A DNA stretch of 64,000 nt from Dryococelus australis (taxonomy: Eukaryota > Arthropoda > Insecta > Phasmatodea > Phasmatidae), in the NCBI GenBank assembly GCA_029891345.1, contig CM056995.1, positions 219,072,260-219,136,259 on the forward strand, in the 5' to 3' direction. The position numbers and the translations under genes are program-made. Positions 23,101 to 36,035 of the stretch are shown piece by piece. The notes beneath the pieces are model-generated. The model had not been told where the DNA came from, ran no database searches, and was given only the letters and a program-made list of their open reading frames with translations. Each line of letters starts with the position of its first letter. The stretch's first letter is position 1.

Positions 23101-24989
23101 TTGGCTTGGAGATAGCCCTGTGCTTTACATTGCAATTTGTTTTCTATACTACACTATGTGCGCACCCGAGTGTGAGCATCGCGAGATCCAGCCTGGAGTT
23201 TCGGTCTGGTGTTAGCTGTGCATTGGCCCTATACACCTACCTGATACCCAATATGGGGTCCTCCAGGCTGGCGATTATTTTATTTATACGATTCATTAAT
23301 CTGTACTTATTACCAAAATTCTTCGACCATACACTGGTCACGTGCAACACTGCCAACACTACACACAACACCACACTAGCTGCAAGCTATTTTTTTCACT
23401 GTAGGTAATGCCATTTCATTACATCGCACTACCACCCCCATTCCTTTCCTAATTACACCTACTTTTATGCCTGGAAACTAACAGTTTTTTCTGCTTCCAG
23501 AGAGGTAACTGGCATTTGCAGGCAGGTGGTACAGTTTTGTATTTACACACATCCGCAATATTTTGCTAAGCGAGAATAGCAATTTCGTTATTTTCTACTA
23601 TAATAACATGACTTTATTAATTTTAACTTTGTTTTCATGACTCTATCATATATTGTAATATGGGCTGATTTCATTTCATTATGCCAATTTTGTCTTTATA
23701 ATGATGTTAAATAAGTATAGTAGTGCTAAATACATTTTTAAAAAAATGTAACAATGGTCAAAATTCTATATTCCAGACAAGAATCGACCTCGCAACCATC
23801 GGCATATCAACCCAAGATGATATCACTGAGCTACCAATACATTCCATTACTGGTTAAACTACATTTTCAAAGATTTATTTGTATTAAAATTCTCTTTGAG
23901 CGTATTAATATCACATCTCCTAAAAAAAGAATCTGTTTTCAAAGAAGTAATTTGATTGACACAAAAATAGAAAGGTATTGCTGTAGCTACAAACTCGTGT
24001 TTTATTAAGCTCATAAGGTATATTTCCTTTGATTTATTATTCACGGAACATTTCATTCATTAGGACGGCATATTGTTTTCATACATATTGACAGAATCGG
24101 CTTGAAACGAAATTTTTATGTTTCGTAAACTTTATCAGGCATTCGCTGGCATGCAATATTTAGGAAACTGTCGTATTTTACGTTCGCCGTGTTTCTTTTT
24201 GAACTTAATGCCTCGTTATCCTATCCTCAGTATGAACTAAAAGTTATGCCCTACTAGAGCAAGATGATTCTCGGACTAGCAATAAAAATGCTCTCTGAAT
24301 ACGAAAAATTTTGGTAGGAGGATGACCTTTCCTTAGTCCGGACTAAAAATGACTATGAATAATGTCCTTGGCCTTTCCAGGTGCAAAACATTAATGGTAG
24401 GTAACTTTGCAAAATTTATTTCCTTTTTTTTTTACAATCAAGAATTCTCTTCTCAATGCAATATATCCTGTACTTTATGTAATATTTAAGGAAATGCCAT
24501 TTTAAGTCAAAAATTATTTCAACATTTATCTAAGATATAACATTTTCTTGTGTGATGAGACTTGAGAATCGAAACGAAAAATCACAAAAAAATTAAAAGA
24601 TTCATTCGATTAATCGGTAGGCATTGATCGATCCGATTAAGTTGCATAGTCAAACAAATTACTCTATTAAGCAACTAATAGAATCGTATATGGCCATCCC
24701 TAGCGACTGCGCAGTCAGATTAATATTGGAAAAAAGAGGTAGTTACAGATTATTAATCAAAGAAAACACACACATTGTACAGTTGATTCACGATAATTAC
24801 GCCCTTTTCTGAAAACCTGTAAAATTTATACTTTTGGTTACTGATTACGTATCCTCGGCACCATTACACATAAACACTGCCATGTGACTCCTACTTGTAT
24901 AACTGTCTAATGTGATGGTTGCTGTTTAAAGATGTTGACTCCAGGTGTGGGGAAATGGAAAAGGAGCATTTAAGTGTAAATATGGTTAA
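23101..24989. other. Gene-free stretch
   Basis: AT-rich with no supported gene. It contains a degraded tRNA-like segment (about 23,768-23,848, minus) and the second TTAGTCCGGACTAA palindrome (24,333-24,346). The first 350 bases may be LINE 3' UTR or flank. Confidence 0.5.
23768..23848 (-). repeat. tRNA-derived remnant (SINE head or tRNA pseudogene)
   Basis: On the minus strand, TGGTAGCTCAGTGATAT matches a polymerase III A box and GCGAGGTCGATTCTTG, about 35 bases further on, resembles a B box with one base missing. The acceptor stem does not pair, so this is not a working tRNA. Confidence 0.4.
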
Positions 24990-27900
24990 TAGGTTAGGTT
25001 TTACCCATTCGGACCAGGTATGTTGTGGGTCCGAGGCTCTTCACTACCTTGGGCGGTCCTGTCCAATTTGGCGCCAACCCCACGCAGAAGTTGCGCAGAG
25101 CAGCCAATGGTGGATGTACATGCACTTACACTTCTTGCCCAATCGTCAGTGCTGACAGGTGTCTTATTTCTTACCCACCTCGCAGCAGACTGTTCCTGGC
25201 AGCGCCGTAGTTCTCGTCGGCGGCGTTGTCGAATCTTCTCCTGTGCGCCACTGCTCTCTGTTGCACTGCTGTTCTCGATGGCCCGGCCAATTTTCTCACT
25301 GGGCAGGCTCAGATTCTGGCCAAACAGAACTACTGCTAATGATATTCCTGTGGTAGCGTTCACACGCCAGCAGAGAGTAAAGAATTCGGCTTTTATCAGT
25401 ACACAGGGCGATGCACTGATATTCTAGATAGGCCCTGTATCGCTTAACTGCCCAGACCACAGTCAGACAGTCGTGCTCTTTTACACCATAGCACCGTTCA
25501 GTTGCTCCTAACTTGGCGCTGGCAAAATCTGTTATCTGCTTCTATACCACCTCCGTGCACTGATACAGTACTGCACCAATGCCTTCCTGGCTCGCATCAA
25601 TCTGCAGGTACAGGTTGCCTATGGGATTGTGCCTTGCTAAGGTGGAACACATCGTAAAGCTCTCTTTATTGACCTGGAACGACTCGTCCGCTTCTACCCC
25701 CTGCATGAAGCTATTTGCGGTGACAGTAAGTCACTGCACAGTTAATGCGGCAAAATCCCTAATATGCTCGTGCAGCCAGTTTATCATGGAGAAAAATTTG
25801 CTCAGTTGTTTTCACGTACATGGCTGTGCGTGCTTGTCAATGATGCTTAACTGCTTTGGTGTTGGCATATTTCCAGAACTGTCAACAATATGGCCTAGGA
25901 ACCCTATAGTCGTCTGATAGAGGTCGCATTTGTTGGCAGCACATGTGAGTCAATTTATGACCAGGCGCTCTTAAACAATAACAATAAGCAGAAATGTGTA
26001 TAGGTGGGGTGGACTCAGAGCGAGGTCCCCCCCCCCCCCTGCGCAGAGTGACGGGCTTTCCTGCTGGGACACGCAGCTGCCTGTAAACCCTGAACATGAC
26101 ATGGAATGAGATCCTAGGATGGAGCAGCAATGGAATACAAGGGCGGCAGAAATGGGAGTACCCCAAGAAATCCTTCCGGCAAATGGCATCGTCCAGCACG
26201 ATTCCAACATGCGAAAATCGGAGAGTGAACCCACCGGGGATCAAGCCCAGATCGCCTAGGAGGGAGGCGAGTGCGCCAGCCACTGTGCCACCCTTGCCCC
26301 GCTAAGACAATAGACAGATGTTGCACATATTCCTCCCACATATCTGACCATATGACCACGTGTTCGAGATACGCGAGCATGATATCTCCGATCAGGCCAT
26401 CTAGAACTCTCACCATCATCGATTGGAAAGTTCCAGGTGCGCACTTGAGACCAATGGATATTGTGCAAAATTGAAAACGCTGGCTGTCCGGAATCATGAA
26501 GGCAGTTTACTCATGATCCTCCTGCCAGACAGGAATCTGCCAATAGGTGCTGCGTAAATCCGAAGATGGCAAAATTTTTGCATTTGCTAAGGTACTCGAT
26601 GCGTCCTTAACACTTATATACGGCGGCAGTGTACTACATGTCACCTGGTTGATTGAACGAAAGTCAACACAAAAATGCCACGACCCATCTGTCTTTGATG
26701 CTAAAATTACGGCAGAATTATATCTACTGTGCATGGGCTCAATCACACCATCTGTTAACTTTTCCTGCACTTGTTCATGTATTGTTTAGCCTGATGGGGA
26801 AGGTAGCTGTGTGAGCCGCAGTAGATATGCTGATCTTGCGACAAAAGAATCGCATGCTCTTAGACTGTTGTTCTGCGTAGTATGTCATGCTTGCCAAAAA
26901 TTGCTTTGCGTTCAGTTAATAAGCGCTGGAAGGCTTCCTGATATTCTGGCAGAATGTTTTGCTGAAAATCCTTTAACTGCACATCCGGTGTGCTATCTGC
27001 TAGCCTACAATCAATGTTACACACAGCTATCCTCTTGTTTGCATCGAACTGAATATGCCTAGCTGCTGTTCCCACGATCATGTTGTGTTTGCTTAACTAA
27101 GGAATCCCCATAAAGAATCTTCAATAATTTCGGCTGTTATTATTTCCTGCATTTTTTTTCAATGTCATGTACTCTGGCAGTTATTTATGCGTGACACATT
27201 ACTGTATTACAATCCTGTCCCGTACCTAAACTTGCCACGTGGCCTGAGGAGGTTAGGTCACATTTGTTTACAAACTGTGGTTGTACGAAGTTGTGAGACG
27301 CAGCGGTATCTATCAGCGTATGACACTTTTTACCATTGACGCTGGCAAGTATTCGGATGAATTGGGCATTGCTCCCACTCACCTAGTTAATTATTGCTTA
27401 TTGCAGGGTCACATTTGGGGTATCCTGTGGGCGGGGTACAGGACACATCTGGCGACCTTATCACTACTTGACATTTCTCTGCTGTTTAGGGGTTCCCACC
27501 TTGTTGCTTGCGTACATGAGTGACATGCTGACAGTGACTTTGCCAATGATACTGCTCACCCTCGCAATAGCGACATGAAGTCGTTGGCAGTTGGCTTCTG
27601 TCCAACTTCACAAACTTTTTCACACCACGTTTTCCCGCACGAACTGCACCTTTGCGCAACTGTTTGTTAAGACTGTCAGTGGTGGATTTACGCTCGTTTA
27701 CACTAAACTGTCCCCATTTCGGATTGTCCGCATCCCCATCATGCCCGTTTTCACCACTTTCACTTTTCCTGTCGCGCCATCATGCAGCACTGGACTCGCG
27801 ATGCAGTTGCAGTGTGATGCATTCCAGGATTAGTGCAGCCCACATCAGCTCTTCTACACTGTTATTTAGCAGTGGTACCAAGGCAGCGTGAAACTCGGGT

Positions 27901-28400
27901 CATACCATCTCCACTACCAAATCCAGCTGCTCGTGCTTCGATAGATTCAGGTGGAACCGGCGAATAAGATGAAACTTGCGGGTTATGAAGGCTGTCGGCG
28001 GCTCGTCTTCTTGCTGTTCGTGTAATGTCAGCTTGCTCTGGGCTTGTATAGAGCCGAACGCTCCTCCGAAGCGATGCTGGTATGCCTATAAAAATTGCGA
28101 CCACATTAAGTCATAATGGTTGACAGATTTCCACCATTGCCGTTCACTGTTCTCAAGCTGCCTCCCAATGCAGCTAGGCCACTCATCCCTCTGCAGACGT
28201 GACTGACAGTCTTGAAAGGAGTCTGTAGGGTCTTCGTTCGGATCACCAGAAAAAGATGGCAGATTCCAGAATTTTCTAAGAATTGGCGTAGGCATTGTTC
28301 AGCTGTACTGCGGCGCTACGCTTGCTGTAACCTCTGGTGGCGGAGCACTCTAGCAGGGCCAGCTGTAGTCTGCATTGTGTCTATACTTATGCTGTTGTCA
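24990..28400 (-). mobile_element. Ty3/gypsy retrotransposon fossil, minus strand
   Basis: Reading from high to low coordinates: gag-like segment (about 28,300-27,900), aspartic protease (LIDTAAS, near 27,320), reverse transcriptase (CVDFRSINQV and SDLRSTYWQIPV, about 26,760-26,520; further RT near 26,490-26,310), the RT-RNase H connection (GFLGHIVDSSGNMPTP, about 25,900), RNase H (LQIDASQEGIGAVLYQ, about 25,600) and an integrase C-terminal piece (about 25,360-25,000). Gene order and motifs place it in the gypsy group. It is clearly broken, with roughly ten breaks, and most of the integrase is absent. A tRNA-derived SINE is inserted in the RT region. LTRs were not recognised. It looks old. Confidence 0.85.
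25970..26303 (-). mobile_element. tRNA-derived SINE, minus strand, nested in the gypsy fossil
   Basis: Starting near 26,303 the minus strand reads GGCAAGGGTGGCACAGTGGC TGGCGCACTCGCC, containing a good polymerase III A box, then a B-box-like GGGCTTGATCCCC about 35 bases on. A roughly 220-base unrelated body follows, and the 3' end is a short TTATTGTTATTG simple repeat (plus strand 25,975-25,986). Head, body and tail together are diagnostic of a SINE. It splits the gypsy RT region, so it is younger than that element. A 15-base C run (about 26,028) sits in the body. No other copy is in this window, and target duplications are unclear. Confidence 0.75.
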
Positions 28401-29621
28401 TGCTGCTGTTGACGGTGTGGTAGCAGGAAAGGACATTATAGGGTTGATTAGTATGGGTTTCTGGAATGACAGCGGTTGGAGCTAGTTGTTGGTAGGCCAG
28501 ACTGGGAAAGTTACATTGTACAGTTTAGGCATGAATGGTGTTGACTGGCTGATCAGGGCTGTCGCTCGGACAGGAATTACATGTGTGGGTTCCTTGGCTG
28601 CAGTCTTCGTAAGTGAATGTCCTCCCCTGGTTGTCTCGTACAGTTCTGCATTGTGCATGAAATCTCATCCCGCAGTAGTGTCACTGACACATCACTCCTC
28701 CCGCTGCACATTCGTACCATGCTCATCCGCAGGTTACCACAAACTGTTGTGATTGGGTGAAAACGTTGCTCCAGTTATTACTCACTGACAATTTTTGTGT
28801 GTTTACTTCCGTGCACATGTAACATTTGTACACGAGTCCTGAAAAGGTTGCTGTTTATGTTGGTTGCAGACACGCAATGTTTGTGTATTTGGCATCGTGC
28901 GCACGAAAAATAGTGCTGCCCTGTTTTGTGCATATTACACTGGTATACCAACTAGTTCGGTTGAGAACTGAAAAATTTTGCACTTGTTGGGCGAAATATT
29001 AATTTGGTTCGTGAGTCTCCAATTTTAATGTCTGTGGTTCAATGATCATTTTGCGGTTATCTGTGGGCTGAATTGTACCCGTGTGGGCAATCACACAGTT
29101 GATTGTTCCATGCCGGTACGAAGCTGCATAGGACGTAATCACAGTGGACACCGTAGCGCCATTGCGTTAGCGGGTGCCCAGCCAGTCATGGTGTTTGTTT
29201 GTACACAAACCCACATAGTCTTGGCGTGGAAGATGCAGTTCGCATATGCGCTGATTGGAGGTGAAGTGCATCACCCCTCTGGTGGCTGAGTCCTCCTGCA
29301 TGCACCGAGAGGGCGACGACCGACCGGTGTTGGGTGGGGGAAGCAGCCATCGGCCGCCCGCTGCTGCGATCTATAACCCACTCAGCTTGTTGGAGTGGGA
29401 CGTGGGTGGCTTGACAGTAAGCTGCCATCCCAAGATGGGTGCTCTCCTCTGTGCCTTGTTCCTTGTTCATAATGGCCGCTACTCATGCTCTTTGCCACAC
29501 TTTCTGACTGGTACCACGTGGTTGTTATTGGTGACAAATCCAATCTAGCTTGTTTATTGTAAAACTACTATTCGTTTTATCTATATCCAATGAATTTAAT
29601 ATCCAGTAATATTGTCTTTCC
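28401..29621. other. Stretch between gypsy and copia fossils
   Basis: No gene supported. The part next to 28,400 may include the gypsy element's 5' LTR and leader, but without a second copy its edges cannot be set. A G+C-rich patch lies at 29,080-29,480 with only accidental frames. Confidence 0.4.
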
Positions 29622-30128
29622 TGTTGTGTAAGTTGAGTTGTGTTGGCTATACGGTCATGTATAGTTTTTCTTTTATTTTTTGACTACACAAGATGCGCTG
29701 TCTTTTTAGCGATCAGTTTGTAAGCACATATTGTGATGTATCCTCTTAGATGTGTATAATATAAACCATACATAATTATTGCTCCAGTGGTAGTTATTTG
29801 TTTCCCTGTGAATACACCAATAGGTTATGGGCCCAGAGTTAGTGAAAATTACTGGTAAAGTGGAAATGTTGGTTTTATGGAAAATATGCAGTTTTAGATT
29901 AGGGGCTACAAGTAACATGTTTATATGACAGCTTTCAATGTACAGTTTCTGTTTTACCATATAGTTTATGATTATGGCAAGTGTGGTAAACATGAACATA
30001 CCATTTGGAATAAAACAGTTTGATGGCGTGAACTTCAGAAACTGGTGTTACCAGATGAAGTTATTGCTTGAAAAGAATGAAGTGGTACATGTATTGTAAA
30101 CTGAGCTTCCGACTACAGAAGCTTGATG

Positions 30129-30836
30129 TGATGCGCCTCCAGAGGTGCTGGTGGTGTGTTCGTGTCCCGCCTGAGAGCAGGTGGAGAACAGAAACTGATG
30201 ATGTGCCTGGCGCCACGTACAGTATAGAGAACGATTGTTGATGGGGGTCGTACGGCCGATGGCGACTCTGGATATGCGGTCAATATGAAGGAGAGCTGAT
30301 GGAATTTGTCTGTTATATTACATAAAAGTAAAATATTGCCTGTGGGCGAAGCTGTCGGTCACTTTGCACGCCTATATTACCACTGAAGTTACCATGATTA
30401 ACGGAGGCAGGCCCCGTAAACGCAAAACACACTGAAAACCACTTGGAAATTTGAAGGTTTCTATTAGGATACAGTACCCGATCAACTCAGGAGAGTTAAA
30501 TGCAATAAAACACTTCTAATTATGGTATGGCTGTTTTATTATCATAAAAGTACAACCGAATGTCATTGCACTTGTTAATGCATTCCTTAGTTAAGCAGAC
30601 CCAGCACTCTGGACCTGCCGGTGGTCACTACTGCTGGAAAACAAAGCGTGGGTCTTACATTGTAATTACGTGAAACGCGTCCTGCACGTGAAGTCCTGGT
30701 ATGTTACTTCAGGATGCAGGGATACATTCTCTCTGCTAAATAAAAATACTAAAAAGGTTCTTGAATTACACGAACTATGGATATGAAATAAAATGCAGCC
30801 TATATTGAATTGCCGAAGGGGGTATGCGAAGTAAGC
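30129..30836 (-). mobile_element. Partial copy B of the long LTR-like repeat, inside the copia fossil
   Basis: Reverse complement of the 3' half of the repeat at 2,305-3,970 (shared AATTCAATATAGGCTGCAT, GCCGTACGACCCCCATC, CACCTCTGGAGGCGC). Its outer edge, TGATGCGCCTCC at 30,129, coincides with the TG/CA end of the full copies. Homology stops near 30,836, so the 5' half is missing. It interrupts the copia gag region. Confidence 0.75.
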
Positions 30837-32759
30837 TCCACCCTGTCGGTTATCTGGAGTCCGATGGAACCCATTGTTGCCACAGTACCTCAAACAGGAT
30901 CATCTCTGCATGATGTGCCAAAAATGGAGGCGACAGCAAGCAGCATGGAGGAGATAGCAAGCAATGATGGGGAGGAGAACACATGTGAGCAAGAGGAGAC
31001 AGTTCACCCAGGTCGCCGCTGGAAACTGAAAACAAGCAAGAGCAAGAGGAGCAGAGAATATAGCAGAGTGCAAGCAGCGAAGGCAGGAGTGAGGGCAGCG
31101 GGCACGTTGCCTCACTCCACCTGCAGCGGACACTGTGGCATATACGACAGCCACATCATTGTTGTAAGTGTGAGTGTGCTCCAGCCCCCTGCAGCACTGT
31201 CATCCGCAATACCCACCACCAACACCTAGCACCAGAGGAAAGTGGGGCTCAGCAGAGATGGGCCTACTCTTTTCTCCCTTGGAAGACTCTGAGGACACCC
31301 CAGTGCTGCAGGTAACGGCGTCGGCTTACAAACAGTCTCCAAGAGGGGTGGGGTGTTTTACCTCCACTCGTTCCCCTACACTTTAGCTTGTTTATCCAGG
31401 CGACCACAACTTTGACAGTGCAATACACAGACACAGTCTGCGATTGATCACCACAAAGTGCTACACAATGGGGAGTTGCAGGTGGAGAGCAATTGCAAGA
31501 GGGCAGGCAGTGCAGCATGATGGAGTCGGGCAAGGCCCGGTTGTAAACAAATGCTCCAACGGAGTGTTACACTAGCCAAAAAGACTCCAAAGTAATTTTA
31601 ATACGAAAGTACGAACACACAATTACAAATTCTGTCACATGTTTCCTTTTAAAAGTGAATGTTACTTTTTTTCACAAGTTTCTGCAGTGGTTAAAGAGTT
31701 TTGTTATGTTAGGTTTTTGTTCACTCTCATTACACCTCATTTCACGCAGTATTTTGATCACCTATGGTAAATGTGTTGTTGAGAGAATTTTTTATATGCG
31801 AGTGTTATGTTTTGTTCGTACTTTAAGCAGAGTACTTTTCATGCACATGTGCAAGTAGATCCCTCTGCAGCGCATGGGCCTGGTATCACCCGCCCTCGCA
31901 CCACGGCGGAAAGTTAGTCAGCAAGAAGCAACCAGATGGACAGGTCGTATGCGTTGATTGGTCATGCTTTTTCCCACACTCGGGTGATGCTCATCTGTTT
32001 TGCGCAAGCCATGTAACATCAATAGTAAGTTAATTTATCCAGAAACATTTTGTTTTAGCCACCAGAGTTACTGCCCCTCGCCTCCCCGAGGTTTGCATCG
32101 CCTGGGGAGTATTTCAAATATACTGCACACTAAATTCACTTGTAGCGCCATGCTATTTTTCGCAGCATAACTTCGGCCCCGAAGTGAAAGGGGGCACATG
32201 TTTAAACTGTTTCCTAGAGGGACGTGTAACTTATGTCGCATTAAAAGTGTTTATAGAACTGACATAGTGCCTTTATTCGACTGCTGCATGGCATATCAGG
32301 GCACTAGCCCTTAAAATATCGCCAATATTATATTCACTATTTTGAACTGTTTTATGTGTAATTTTTGTGTGCAATGTGTGAAGTATAGCTTTTTGGGCAT
32401 GTGGTTGGCCCTAAAATTCCACAGTATAGGAAGTTTCCTAAATGCTATGACCTCATGTGTCATCATGGCACTAAAGTGCCCTACAGCAAGCAGATTCAGC
32501 ACAGTGGGCATGGTATGCCCGGGTGATCGGCCCATTGCACACTAAGAGGACTTAATCTCGTACTCTACCAGAATTTCATTTGACGCTGCCACGGTAACGT
32601 CTGGTGCCTACCAGGTAACTTCATTCCAAAATTTTCACATAACCACCTTTCCCAAACCACATTACCACCTTTCTGTCCACTCAACCAGTGTCACATTGAA
32701 TTATGTGATATATGTTTGAAAGGTAAGCAGACTAGCTACCATATCTTAAGACTATACCA
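30837..32759. other. Inserted sequence of unknown origin inside the copia fossil
   Basis: About 1.9 kb separates the copia gag start from its integrase where gag and protease would be expected. An open frame at 30,810-31,229 has acidic then basic segments but no motif I recognise and overlaps the repeat edge. The stretch from 31,560 to 32,310 looks LTR-like in composition (promoter-like and AT-rich patches), but I could not pair it with anything. Confidence 0.4.
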
Positions 32760-35400
32760 GATGAGCGAAAAGCGAAAGAGAGTACCAATGTGTATCTACT
32801 GATGTTTGTGGAAAGATAACCCCACCAATGCATGATTGGTTTAACTATTTTGTGATATTTATTGATTATTGTAGCCATTTTTGTGTCACATATATGTTAA
32901 GAAATAAGTCAGAAGTCTTTGAAAAATTCAAAATGTGTACAGCAATGGTTGAGGCTAAGATTAATTCCTACATCGAAAATATGAGGTGTGACAGAGGAGG
33001 TGAATATGTATTATCAAATGTTAAGAGTTTTTGTGATGTGAAAGGAATTCATGTAAGTTATTCTATGGTCAGATATCCATCTCAAAATGGTGTAGCGGAG
33101 AGGATGAACCGAACTCTTTTGGAGGAAATCAGGTGCCTCTTGCTGGATAGTAACTTTGGCAAGGATATGTGGGGAGAGGCCATTATGACAGTAACCTATC
33201 CCAGTATTAGACTGACTGCATCTGTTCTTCCAAAAGGATTTACTCCAGCTGAAATGTGGGTCAACCATAAGCCTGATATAACCAAAATAAAAGTATTTGG
33301 ATGCCCTGCATTTTCATTCATTCATAATGAGGATAGTATTGGAAAACCTCGTGGCCGATCTAAAAGGTGGTTTATTTTAGGTTATTGTGATAATGGGTAT
33401 AGACTGTCGAAACCGAAAAGAAGAAAGTTTAATTTGCAAGAAATGTGATTTTTGATTAGTTTAGTTATACTGAAATCTCTTCAGCAGATAGTGTTCAACA
33501 TACTGTAACACCTGAAGTGTCACTCCAGAAAAAACAACAAACTCGAGATGTATGCCATAATTCTGCGCGAGAAGATACCCAATTTGATCACAATGGTCAG
33601 TTTGACAATGAAGGCGACTTAATTGGTTTTCCTCCTGAAGAAGTGAGAAATGAACCCACTGTCACCCGACATTTCTAGGGTGAAATGGCAACCAAAATAC
33701 TTGGAAGATTTCGAGCTCAACTTTGATGTGGATGTTTTCGCCTTGTCAGTATCTGCTTATGCTCCTGACTGTTATGAAGATGCAGTTAAAGATGTTGGCT
33801 GGAGACAAGCGATTAATGAAGATGTCCCTGTGTTTGACGGTAGATGGATCTTCTCTACTAAAGCCATTAATGTAATCTCTAAGAAGAAAGCCTGACTTGT
33901 TGCTCGCAGTTATCAACAGCCTACATTGGAAAATGAATATATATTTGCCCCGACTGCCCGCATGACTATGCTACGAGTCCTGCTTTCAGTTGCTGCTGAA
34001 CGTGGTCTTCAGCTACAACAATTCGATGAACGTTCAGCATTTTTAAAGAGCGAGTTATCAGTGTCTGTGTATATGAAACCATCTGATGGCTTGCAGTGCA
34101 TTGAAAATAAAGTGTTAAAGTTGACCAAAGCTCTGTATGGGCTGAGTTAGATGCCTTTTGTGGCTCCTTGCTATATCTTAGTATGGGTCAATGATTTCCT
34201 GTTGTTGTCAGATTCTGTTGTAGATCTTACAGTCACTAAATCTGCTCTTAAGTCTAAAATGGACAAAAAAGAAAGACTTGAGCTCAAACAAAAAGTTGCA
34301 CTTTTTGGTAATGGATATTTTCATGTATAAGAATGGAAGCAGTGTTATCAGTCAAGGTGATTTAATTCAGAAAGTTGTTAAAAAATGTAATATGATATAA
34401 TGCCAGCCCAGTAAAATCCCAATCCTGCCCAAACTTAACTTGGTAAATTATGGAAAACAATGTAGTATTGAGGTGCCTTATAAGGAGTTGTAAGCAGCCT
34501 AACGTATCTTACAGTTTGGACAAGGCCTAACTTATGTTACAGTGTATCATAGTTTAATAGCATCCAAAATTGTTGCCCATTAAATCATTGGAAGCATCTG
34601 AAACATATTTTTAGATATATGAAATACGCAGTTAATGTAGGATTAAAATTTGTGGCATTAACTATATCCTCATATGTTGATGCTGACTATGTTTCAGATA
34701 CAAATGACAGAGAAAGCATTTCAGGCTGTGTAACAAAACTGAATAGAAATGTTATCTCCTAGAGTTCAAAAAAACAAAGTGTAGTAGAACTGAGTAGCTG
34801 TGAATCTGAATATTATGCTATCAATAGCTGTTTACAATAAAACATTTTTTATGCAATTTGCGGAAAGAAACATTTGATGTTTCTAATGTCACTAACCTCT
34901 ACGAGGAAAAACAGTCAACTTTAAAAATAGCTAAGTCATTGAAGACCAAACAGTCCAAGCACTTTGATGTACAATATCACATCGTTAAAGATTTGGTAGG
35001 GCAAGGAAAGGTGAAATTAAGTTATGGAGATACTGCTGAACAGTTAGCAGATATTATGAACCAGGGATTGCCTGCATTTAAATTTGAATATTTTTTCGAG
35101 AGGTGTGCACATGTGCACCACAGTGGCCACGTGTCATATCTTGTTTGTTGGCACTTTTTAAAGGGTATTATTTATGTGTATTATTTGTGTAATTTTTGTG
35201 TAATCAAGTGTCAGGATGCCAGCACAAGGTGAGTGCGTGCACACGAGCTGTGCATGGAATATCCATGAAAGGTTAAAGGGTGAATAATTTGTGTTTTTTT
35301 GTTGACAGTTATGACGTTATTATTTTGAAGTGCTAAGTATGTAATGTTTTGTTGCTACCCAAGGGTCTAATAAAACTTTTATGTGTAACGGAGGTAAGTG

Positions 35401-36035
35401 ATGTGTACTCGTAATTTCAAGTGTTGTATATCTTCCTTGTTGACAGTTGTAGTGTAGGGTATTATGTTCCTACCCCGATGGGGCAGTAACTAATGACTAA
35501 AGGTGAAACCTACTGAATCGGTCCAGTACAGTACGGCATGGCAACAGTGGTTTTATCCCTGAAGCATGCGTCAGTTTCTGGGAAATGACTGCACCTATCT
35601 TCGCGGAGTGGTTGAAATTTGACCAGTGAGCTTATAATAGTCCAAGCAAGCAGTAAAATAAAGATTGTGTTCAGTTATCGACTGTGATAGGTGATATGCA
35701 TTCGAAGAATGTAGTGGTGGGAGGCACAGAACTAACGTATTTATTATCTGTGTGCTGTATGTGATTGGTTTTGGTATGAAATGGATCAGCAAGTGAGGAG
35801 AAGGTGTATCGGCAACACTTATTATGAATGTTTTCCATTGCAACACGAAATTTGGTGTTAAGTGACTATATTGCATGTGGTTAATGCACAATTTTTTACA
35901 TATTGAATCTTGATCCCAACCAATATTTTCAATTTTATTTGTTTACAGATGACACATCTCCCTGCATCGAACTCGTGAAGCAGACAGGGATGCTAAATTC
36001 TGAACACCACCCTCTCTCTCATCCTATCGACCAGC
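35401..36035. other. Gene-free stretch between copia and hAT relics
   Basis: No coding signal. Contains a GTAAGT following CTTTTATGTGTAACGGAG (35,394), which may be the edge of copia-related sequence. Confidence 0.4.

Larger units (their letters stand above)
29622..35400 (+). mobile_element. Ty1/copia retrotransposon fossil
   Basis: A candidate 5' LTR (about 29,622-29,816, TGTTGTG...AATACA) is followed by GGTTATGGGCCCAG near 29,825, the half-initiator-tRNA primer site typical of copia. Gag starts near 29,995 (PFGIKQFDG, NWCYQMKLLLEK). After a block of inserted repeats come integrase (about 32,800-33,420: VAERMNRTLLEE, KVFGCPAF), reverse transcriptase (about 33,690-34,150: LQQFDERSAFLKSEL, LTKALYGL) and RNase H with tail (about 34,640-35,110: TKQSKHFDVQYH). 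Integrase before RT is the copia order. It is broken, with roughly ten breaks plus insertions; a matching 3' LTR was not recognised and the 3' limit is approximate. Old. Confidence 0.85.

Noticed and set aside
30810-31229. 139-codon frame inside the copia fossil
   Set aside because: It starts within the LTR-like repeat copy and has no recognised domain; likely accidental.
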